This document shows, one piece after another, positions 1 through 4,230 of a stretch of 5,920 bases of DNA. The translations under genes and the position numbers were made by a program. Position 1 is the stretch's first letter. Each line of letters begins with the position of its first letter. Origin of the DNA: an uncultured Lysobacterales bacterium (lineage in GTDB: Bacteria > Pseudomonadota > Gammaproteobacteria > Xanthomonadales > SZUA-36); NCBI GenBank assembly GCA_937995275.1, contig CALKKN010000013.1, positions 1 to 5,920 on the forward strand, in the 5' to 3' direction. Under the pieces are notes generated by a model. It was given only the letters and a program-made list of their open reading frames with translations, had not been told where the DNA came from and ran no database searches.

Positions 1-141
1 CAACCCCGGGTTTCCGATGTTCAGTGAAATGATCTCGTATCCCTGACGCTCCAGATCCAGGGCTCGATGCGCCAGTTCGCCACGGATTTCGTAGCGGACG
101 CCTTCCAAAATGCTGTTGGTGGATATCGGCATCTTGTGCAT
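1..141 (-). CDS. PLP-dependent aminotransferase, AlaA-like (N-terminal fragment)
   Basis: This is the first 47 codons of a gene read leftward and cut by the window edge. The peptide contains Y-E-I-R-G around residues 17-21, a charged helix, and ends in L-N-I-G-N-P-G. That is the N-terminal signature of class I/II aminotransferases of the AlaA (glutamate-pyruvate aminotransferase) type, where the family reads Y-D-I-R-G and L-N-I-G-N-P. The PLP lysine lies outside the window, so substrate (alanine/pyruvate or another 2-oxo acid) cannot be fixed. The start is ATG at 141, with a weak GGGG eight bases upstream. A second in-frame ATG at 132 is possible. The gene is divergent from the cysteine-synthase-like gene and shares the 343-bp control region with it. 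The family assignment is good from a short piece, but the exact member is uncertain. Confidence 0.75.
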   Translation of the reverse strand, partial: MHKMPISTNSILEGVRYEIRGELAHRALDLERQGYEIISLNIGNPGL

Positions 142-223
142 GCAGAAAACCCCGGTGGCAAATCCTGAGGATAGCCCCTCGGGCCGCGCTTGTCTCTGCC
201 CCGGATGGCCGATTCGCAAGCGC

Positions 224-237
224 CTGACCTGCGTCAA
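224..237. promoter_or_regulatory. Candidate FNR/ANR/FixK-type binding site
   Basis: The sequence reads CTGAC-CTGC-GTCAA, a dyad of five-base half sites with a four-base spacer. It differs from a symmetric TTGAC-N4-GTCAA by one base. The FNR/FixK/DNR family binds TTGAT-N4-ATCAA and close variants. The centre is about 90 bp upstream of the aminotransferase ATG and about 254 bp upstream of the cysteine-synthase-like ATG. No well-placed -10 for a class II (-41.5) arrangement was found on either strand, so which gene it would control is open. Confidence 0.35.
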
Positions 238-254
238 ACGGGAGGCGGCAAATG

Positions 255-274
255 ATTCATTGACAGGAATGAAT
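255..274. promoter_or_regulatory. Inverted repeat, candidate operator
   Basis: Perfect 7-bp arms ATTCATT and AATGAAT are separated by six bases (GACAGG). The repeat lies in the most AT-rich part of the intergenic region. Its left arm and spacer contain the TTGACA hexamer at 260-265, so a protein bound here would cover the -35 element. The arms are about 1.3 helical turns apart, centre to centre, which suits a dimeric regulator better than an RNA hairpin. No regulator family is assigned. Confidence 0.4.
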
Positions 275-289
275 AAATAGGGCTAACCT
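260..289 (+). promoter_or_regulatory. Possible sigma-70 promoter for the cysteine-synthase-like gene
   Basis: A perfect -35 hexamer TTGACA (260-265) is followed after 18 bases by TAACCT (284-289), which matches TATAAT at only three positions. The predicted start near 296 would leave a leader of roughly 190 nt containing the inverted repeat at 426-456. The weak -10 keeps confidence low, and an activator could compensate. Confidence 0.3.
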
Positions 290-425
290 GATTTACATGA
301 ATCCGTTCCACCGCCACATGGTCTGCTGTCGCTGTTGCGCCTGTATGCGCGCGAGCCTGCCTTGCGGTGCCTGCCTGAACTGAACTGAATCCACCCCCCG
401 ACAGAGCAACCACCGCAACGGCAAG

Positions 426-456
426 CCGGGGCGGAAGAAATCGGTGTGCGCCCCGG
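426..456 (+). promoter_or_regulatory. GC-rich 5'-leader hairpin or dyad operator
   Basis: CCGGGGCG (426-433) and CGCCCCGG (449-456) are perfect reverse complements around a 15-base A/G-rich loop, with a further G-U pair possible at 425/457. The structure ends 15 bases before the Shine-Dalgarno sequence of the downstream gene. No U-run follows, so it is not an ordinary terminator. It could be a leader structure affecting translation or a DNA operator of about three turns. Confidence 0.4.
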
Positions 457-471
457 TCCGTTATGAAAACT

Positions 472-477
472 GGAGAG
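472..477 (+). promoter_or_regulatory. Shine-Dalgarno sequence for the cysteine-synthase-like gene
   Basis: GGAGAG lies seven bases before the ATG at 485, a good match to the anti-Shine-Dalgarno sequence at optimal spacing. It fixes this ATG as the start despite the long N-terminal extension of the protein. Confidence 0.75.
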
Positions 478-484
478 CCGCACG

Positions 485-1486
485 ATGAACCGACAACCGA
501 ACGCTCAAACCCTCGATAGCCTGCCACGCCCGGAAGACCGGCCCAGGCGCCATGTCTACGAAAATGTGGCGGACCTGATTGCCGATCCCGAAAACCCCAC
601 GCCGATGGTACGCCTGAGTGCGCGCAGCCGTCCCTCGCCGGAGTTCGACATCTATGTCAAGCTCGAGCGGAACAACCCGTTCGGCTCCATCAAGGATCGC
701 ACTGCACTGTTCCTGATGCGGGGCACACCGCTGACCGAAGGCCAGGTCCTTACCGAACCCACGGCCGGCAATACCGGCATCGCCCTGGCGGCGCTGGCCA
801 ACGCCCAGGGCACCCCGATCGAACTGGCATTGCCGGACGGCACGCCGGAGGAGAAAAAGGCTCTGCTGCGTTTCCTCGGCGCCGAGTTGCTGGAGGTCGA
901 AGACGAGTTATGCCCCCTCTTCCCGACGGAGGGCGCGCGCGGCGTTGTCAAGAGCCTGGTCGAGAGCGCCGCCTTCAACGGCCGCTATGTCAGCCCGAAC
1001 CAGTACGAAAACCAGCTCAACGTGGAAGCCCACTACCGCACGACGGGGCCTGAGATCTGGAACCAGACCGAGGGCCGAATCGACTACTTTTTCGCCGCGT
1101 TCGGCACCTGCGGGACCATCACGGGCGTTGGCCGTTACCTGAAGGAACGCAATCCGGACGTCAGGATCATCGGCATCGAGCCGGCATCCAGGCAGCACAA
1201 GCTGTCCGGCATCAAGAAAATCAGCAACCTGCCGGAGGAACACCGGCCCAGAATCCTGGACTATTCGCTGATCGACGACATCATCGCGGTCGAGGACCGC
1301 GAGGCCTTCGAGGCCGGCATCCGGCTGGCCCGCACCGAGGGCCTCATGGTCGGGCCCACGACCGGCGCCTGCCTGCACGCAGCGCAACAGGTGGGCGCGG
1401 GGGCCAGCGGGGTCGCCGTGGTGATTTCGCCCGACGATGCGACCAAGTACGTCAGCGCCTACGCCGAGTACCTGAAACCGGAATGA
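485..1486 (+). CDS. PLP-dependent cysteine synthase family protein (CysK/CysM/CBS-like)
   Basis: This 333-residue fold-type II PLP enzyme probably carries out beta-replacement of an activated serine with sulfide or another thiol in the cytosol. The PLP lysine is K70 in G-S-I-K-D-R. The substrate loop is T-A-G-N-T-G (residues 93-98), where CysK has T-S-G-N-T-G. The phosphate-binding loop is G-T-C-G-T (207-211), where GTGGT is usual. H-Y-R-T-T-G-P-E-I-W (183-192) is a typical family block, and G-P-T-T-G-A (290-295) replaces G-I-S-S-G-A near the pyridine nitrogen. A basic pair, K244-K245, sits where mycobacterial O-phosphoserine-specific CysM has R220 (alignment from memory). About 35 residues precede the usual N-terminus. 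The start is supported by a strong Shine-Dalgarno sequence. No CBS regulatory domains are present. It converges on apgM with only 13 bp between stops. Family membership is certain. The choice among O-acetylserine, O-phosphoserine and cystathionine chemistry is open. Confidence 0.93.
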   Translation: MNRQPNAQTLDSLPRPEDRPRRHVYENVADLIADPENPTPMVRLSARSRPSPEFDIYVKLERNNPFGSIKDRTALFLMRGTPLTEGQVLTEPTAGNTGIALAALANAQGTPIELALPDGTPEEKKALLRFLGAELLEVEDELCPLFPTEGARGVVKSLVESAAFNGRYVSPNQYENQLNVEAHYRTTGPEIWNQTEGRIDYFFAAFGTCGTITGVGRYLKERNPDVRIIGIEPASRQHKLSGIKKISNLPEEHRPRILDYSLIDDIIAVEDREAFEAGIRLARTEGLMVGPTTGACLHAAQQVGAGASGVAVVISPDDATKYVSAYAEYLKPE

Positions 1487-1499
1487 CAGCGGGGTGTTT

Positions 1500-2738
1500 C
1501 TAACAGCCCATCGTCGTCAGCGTCGCATCGAGGAAATCGTGACCGCGCCGGCGGTCGAGGGCGCCATCGCGGCAGGCCGTTTCGCCGAACTCGACCCCGG
1601 CCCGGTCGGCCGCTGAAGCCGACGCGGGGTCGAAAATGAGGCTTGGTACCGGGTCGGCCGTGTGCGCGCCGACATTGCTGTCGGTGGTGTGGTCCGAAGT
1701 CACGGCCACCACCACGCCCGCCGCCGCCAGTGGCCCCAGCGCCCCGTCGAGGCGCTCGAGGACATCCCGCTTGGCCACAGGGCGACGATCGTGGCCGCAA
1801 AGGTCCGGCGCTTTCACGTGCAGGAAGACGAGGTCGTAGTCGTTCAATGCGCTGAGGGCTGCCGCCACCTTTCCATCCAGGTCGGTATCCAGCGCGGCAG
1901 TAAACGCAGGATTTTCCACCGTGTCCAGGCCCATCACGCGGGCCAGGCCCAAAACGGTGTTGCAGCCCGCGACCACGGCGGCCCGCGCCCCTCGCTGACT
2001 GACGATGTTGCCCGGGCCGAACCAGGAACCCGCGCCGCGGGTGATCACCCCATTGGCCAGCGGCTTTCCGGCCCGCTGCCGTTCGTCGTTCACCGCGTGG
2101 CCGCGCAAGCGTTCATGGGCCTCGCTTGTGAAGCGATTGATCTTGGCCGCGGTTCGCGCCGCTGCCGGATGCAGCGGGCGGCACTCGGGCAGATAGCCCG
2201 GAGCATTGAGTTCGCCGGGATCCGTGTCGCTGATGTCTGGATGCAGTCCGGGCCCGCTCAGCACCACAACGCCTCGATGCTGGTCGGTGGGACGGAATTC
2301 CGCCCGCACGCCGTCACCGAGATCGACGTCCCGCAGGGACTCGGCCAGTTCGGCCGTCGCTTCCGTAACGCGGCCGGCCCGGCGGTCGGTAACGAACAGC
2401 CCCTCGTGCCGTTCTTCGACGGTGGCGAGATTGGCCCGGACCGCGACCTCCCCCGACCGCAGGGGCCGCCCCGCGCCCGCCGCTTCCACGGGACCCCGCT
2501 TCAGGCGGTCCGCCTGCCCGGGGGGCAGCCCGAGCAGCAGTCCGACCGCGGAATCGGTATTCGGCACGATCCCGGGGCCGATGGGGTCCATCAGGCCGAA
2601 CCGGCCCGCTGCGGCCATGGTGTCCAGGTTCGGGGTGCGCGCCGCCTCCAGCGGCGTCCGCCCGCCCAGGCCGGCGACCGGCAAGTCGCCCAGGCCATCG
2701 ACGATGAGCAGCACCGCCCGGCGCCGTGCAGACGTCAT
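1500..2738 (-). CDS. apgM: 2,3-bisphosphoglycerate-independent phosphoglycerate mutase, archaeal type
   Basis: The product (412 residues from this start) interconverts 3- and 2-phosphoglycerate through a phosphoenzyme and two bound metals, and belongs to the alkaline phosphatase superfamily. Visible motifs are the N-terminal metal site V-D-G-L-G-D (D14), the catalytic loop P-N-T-D-S-A (59-64), H-V-K-A-P-D-L-C-G-H-D (307-317), T-S-D-H (347-350) and H-T-A-D-P-V-P (359-365). Length and motif order fit ApgM (about 400 residues), not the roughly 510-residue bacterial GpmI. In the usual G-S-D-T-A-H loop the nucleophile is Ser; here the aligned residue is T61, with S63 nearby, and the His is Val. 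The ATG at 2738 gives a compact N-terminus but has no Shine-Dalgarno sequence and sits just after a hairpin. An in-frame GTG at 2768, with a weak GGCGGG upstream, adds ten residues. It is co-directional with, and probably co-transcribed after, the 2-phosphoglycerate kinase gene. Confidence 0.93.
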   Translation of the reverse strand: MTSARRRAVLLIVDGLGDLPVAGLGGRTPLEAARTPNLDTMAAAGRFGLMDPIGPGIVPNTDSAVGLLLGLPPGQADRLKRGPVEAAGAGRPLRSGEVAVRANLATVEERHEGLFVTDRRAGRVTEATAELAESLRDVDLGDGVRAEFRPTDQHRGVVVLSGPGLHPDISDTDPGELNAPGYLPECRPLHPAAARTAAKINRFTSEAHERLRGHAVNDERQRAGKPLANGVITRGAGSWFGPGNIVSQRGARAAVVAGCNTVLGLARVMGLDTVENPAFTAALDTDLDGKVAAALSALNDYDLVFLHVKAPDLCGHDRRPVAKRDVLERLDGALGPLAAAGVVVAVTSDHTTDSNVGAHTADPVPSLIFDPASASAADRAGVEFGETACRDGALDRRRGHDFLDATLTTMGC

Positions 2739-2791
2739 GGCCCGAGGCCCAAACCGGCCCCGGACCACGCCTGTACCCGCCGTGGCCGCAT
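2735..2791 (-). CDS. 18-codon bridging mini-ORF between the kinase gene and apgM
   Basis: An ATG at 2791-2789 shares its A with the kinase stop TGA (2793-2791), giving TGATG. The frame reads 18 codons (a basic and glycine-rich peptide) and stops at 2737-2735, where ATGA overlaps the apgM ATG at 2738. It therefore links the two cistrons by a stop/start overlap at both ends and runs through the hairpin at 2742-2763. The likely role, if translated, is translational coupling and unwinding of that hairpin, not a functional peptide. No strong Shine-Dalgarno sequence precedes it. This is inferred from geometry only and could be chance. Confidence 0.3.
   Translation of the reverse strand: MRPRRVQAWSGAGLGLGP
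2742..2763 (-). other. GC-rich RNA hairpin just upstream of the apgM ATG
   Basis: On the minus-strand transcript CCGGGGCC and GGCCTCGG pair over eight positions (one G-U wobble) around the six-base loop GGTTTG. The 3' side ends three bases before the ATG at 2738, where a ribosome binding site would normally lie. No U-tract follows, so it does not look like a terminator. If the GTG at 2768 is the real start, the hairpin is inside the coding region. Confidence 0.45.
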
Positions 2792-4044
2792 CAGCTCGCC
2801 AGGTCCGCCACCAGGTCGCGCCATGCCACCTCGGATCCGCGGCGAATCATGGCGCCTGCCACATCCCCGAACACCGCGTCGGGCGATCCGTCGAACTGGC
2901 GGGCCAGCTCCTGGTTGACGTGCAGGATCACCTGCTGCACCGCCTTTTCCTTGTCCTCGTTGGGAATGATGGGCACGTCGCAGCGGTCGGCCTCGGACAT
3001 CAGGAATGACTGCAGGCTCCAGATCGAATCGAACTTGGACAGATAACGCTTGGCCCGGCGTTGGGGCACGAGCTCGCCGCGGCCCCGCAGCCGCGCCTTG
3101 AGTTCCTTCGGTCGCAATACCGCGAGCGTTACGTGAACCACGACCGCACCTGCCTTGTGCGGCGCGCGCTCCCCGAGCTCGGGATAGGCATGCACGCCCT
3201 CCAGGATCATCGGAACGCCCTCCTCCACCGCGCGCTGCATGACGGCCTCGCAGGCCACCGCCAGCAGCTCGGCCTGGCTGCGGTAGCCGTCGGCGATCAA
3301 CTGCTCCCGGCTGCGGTCTTTGAGGCCCCTGATCGGCAGCGCCTTCCAGGCGTTGAAGGTCGAGCAGTGCAACACCGGCGACAGCCGCTCCGGGATCATC
3401 ATTCGCATGACTTCCCGCAGCATGTCGGTGGACTGGGTCCGCACGATGTCGAGCAGATGGGCGACCTCCGTGGCAATGGTGCTTTTGCCGGTGCCGACCG
3501 CACCACAGATGAGCAGCAAGAGAGGCCTCGAGCTGCGCTGGAATTCGAACCACACCCGGTAGCGCTCGGCCGCCTTGTGCGACACCTCCTGCTGCAGGCA
3601 AGCATAGGTCAGGTAACCGAGCTGGCTGGTTGCCAGCGAACTGATGCCGTCCGCCAGCAACTGGTCGTAGATCAGTTCGGTCGTCTGCTCGGCCTTGTCC
3701 GGCTTGAGACCGCTGGCCTGGAGGTAGCGCTCGTGCCTGCCCCGGGAAAAGGCCACGCGCGTGCCGCTGGCGCTCTCGACCTCGATCCGGGCCGGCGCGG
3801 CCGCCGGCATGCCGTAGCTCTCCAGCGTGTCTTCGTGCCCGGCCCGTTTCAGTCGCGCGCTGACCTCGCGCCTCAGGTCCCCGGAGCCGATTTCGGATAC
3901 GTCAGAGAGATCGTCCCGCACACTGCCGGCTATCTTCGAGGCCGCGTCGAACGGCAGGCCGGCATCCAGCAAACTGCGGATCAGGATGCCGCGCAGAAAC
4001 GGCACGCGCGTGTTCTCTTTCTGATTGACGACTACGGTTTTCAA
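2791..4044 (-). CDS. 2-phosphoglycerate kinase with tandem ATP-cone domains
   Basis: The predicted reaction is ATP-dependent phosphorylation of 2-phosphoglycerate to 2,3-diphosphoglycerate. The protein has 417 residues. Residues 3-78 form an ATP-cone (V-P-F-L-R-G-I-L, then a helical bundle). Residues 86-168 look like a second ATP-cone (V-A-F-S-R-G-R-H, ending F-E-F). The kinase domain starts at about 174 with the P-loop G-A-V-G-T-G-K-S-T (181-189). It continues with S-T-D-M-L-R-E-V-M-R (205-214), a typical 2PGK block, then L-H-x-S-T-x-x-A-W-K (225-234), E-G-V-H (282-285), R-Y-L-S-K-F (333-338) and V-P-I-I-P-N (357-362). The start is TTG at 4044. An in-frame TGA lies nine bases upstream, so no ATG or GTG can precede the first ATP-cone strand. 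A later GTG (codon 14) would delete that strand. No Shine-Dalgarno sequence is visible. ApgM, which makes its substrate, lies directly downstream. The enzyme was characterised in methanogens and its bacterial role is unclear. Confidence 0.88.
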   Translation of the reverse strand: MKTVVVNQKENTRVPFLRGILIRSLLDAGLPFDAASKIAGSVRDDLSDVSEIGSGDLRREVSARLKRAGHEDTLESYGMPAAAPARIEVESASGTRVAFSRGRHERYLQASGLKPDKAEQTTELIYDQLLADGISSLATSQLGYLTYACLQQEVSHKAAERYRVWFEFQRSSRPLLLLICGAVGTGKSTIATEVAHLLDIVRTQSTDMLREVMRMMIPERLSPVLHCSTFNAWKALPIRGLKDRSREQLIADGYRSQAELLAVACEAVMQRAVEEGVPMILEGVHAYPELGERAPHKAGAVVVHVTLAVLRPKELKARLRGRGELVPQRRAKRYLSKFDSIWSLQSFLMSEADRCDVPIIPNEDKEKAVQQVILHVNQELARQFDGSPDAVFGDVAGAMIRRGSEVAWRDLVADLAS

Positions 4045-4111
4045 CGGTATTCAATGGTCCCATGTGGTTCGCGTGCGGCAGGTCGGTCCGGTTTTTCTGT
4101 CTGTGCCCCGG

Positions 4112-4141
4112 ATTATCTGCGCTAGCCGCCGGGCCACGCAA
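4112..4141 (-). promoter_or_regulatory. Candidate sigma-70 promoter for the kinase-apgM operon
   Basis: On the minus strand TTGCGT (4141-4136) is followed after 18 bases by GATAAT (4117-4112), a five-of-six match to TATAAT. Transcription would begin near 4105 and leave a leader of about 60 nt before the TTG start at 4044. The -35 matches the consensus at three positions only. Confidence 0.4.
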
Positions 4142-4160
4142 GTCCGGTCGGGGTCGGGCT

Positions 4161-4172
4161 GCGGGAACCCGC
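4161..4172. repeat. Short inverted repeat between the divergent promoters
   Basis: GCGGG-AA-CCCGC has perfect 5-bp arms with a two-base centre. It lies between the kinase promoter candidate and the polyphosphate:AMP phosphotransferase gene, just upstream of a TATCTT hexamer at 4180-4185 that could be a weak rightward -10. Such a short GC-rich repeat can arise by chance here. Confidence 0.25.
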
Positions 4173-4201
4173 GATGTGGTATCTTTCACGGTTGGGGAAT
4201 G

Positions 4202-4215
4202 GCGCCGGCCGGCGC
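4202..4215. repeat. Perfect 14-bp palindrome in the leader of the PPK2 gene
   Basis: GCGCCGGCCGGCGC is self-complementary over all 14 bases and ends 15 bp before the ATG at 4231. It could be an operator or a strong leader stem, but the local DNA is almost pure G+C, which raises the chance of random palindromes. Confidence 0.3.
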
Positions 4216-4230
4216 GCGCGAGTGGAGTCA

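Larger units (their letters stand above)
142..484. other. Divergent intergenic control region with no credible gene
   Basis: These 343 bases separate the aminotransferase (leftward) from the cysteine-synthase-like gene (rightward). Minus-strand reading frames here give low-complexity Arg/Ala/Gly-rich peptides with no recognisable motif, and I treat them as shadows. The stretch around 250-300 is clearly more AT-rich than the surroundings, as expected for promoters. From left to right it holds an FNR/FixK-like dyad (224-237), an inverted repeat (255-274) overlapping a TTGACA hexamer, a small CTGAA triplet repeat (375-389), a perfect 8-bp GC-rich inverted repeat (426-456) and a Shine-Dalgarno sequence (472-477). 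I see no tRNA, riboswitch consensus or U-tract terminator. Confidence 0.7.

Noticed and set aside
375..389. Three tandem copies of CTGAA in the leader of the cysteine-synthase-like gene
   Set aside because: Three copies of a pentamer are too few to call a variable repeat, and no associated promoter or binding motif is evident.
1487..1499. A bidirectional terminator between the convergent stops
   Set aside because: Only 13 bases separate the genes. The best pairing nearby is a 5-bp GAAAC/GTTTC match with no convincing stem or U-tract.
1662..2918. A 418-codon plus-strand open frame opposite apgM
   Set aside because: It is antisense to a gene with clear conserved motifs. Its translation is rich in Arg, Gly, Pro and His without domain motifs, and long antisense frames are common in GC-rich DNA.
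2735..3601. A 288-codon minus-strand frame overlapping the kinase gene
   Set aside because: Within the kinase gene it is an out-of-frame shadow lacking the P-loop and other motifs. Only its last 18 codons, downstream of the kinase stop, are retained as a possible coupling mini-ORF.
3061..4125. A 354-codon plus-strand open frame opposite the 2-phosphoglycerate kinase gene
   Set aside because: It mirrors the codon pattern of the real kinase gene and has no recognisable motif or convincing initiation region.
4174..4230. Upstream ATG at 4174 as the start of the polyphosphate:AMP phosphotransferase
   Set aside because: The extra 19 residues do not resemble the family N-terminus, which begins M-F-x-x-A-E-L-G at 4231. 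The possible -10 at 4180-4185 and the palindrome at 4202-4215 would fall inside the coding region.
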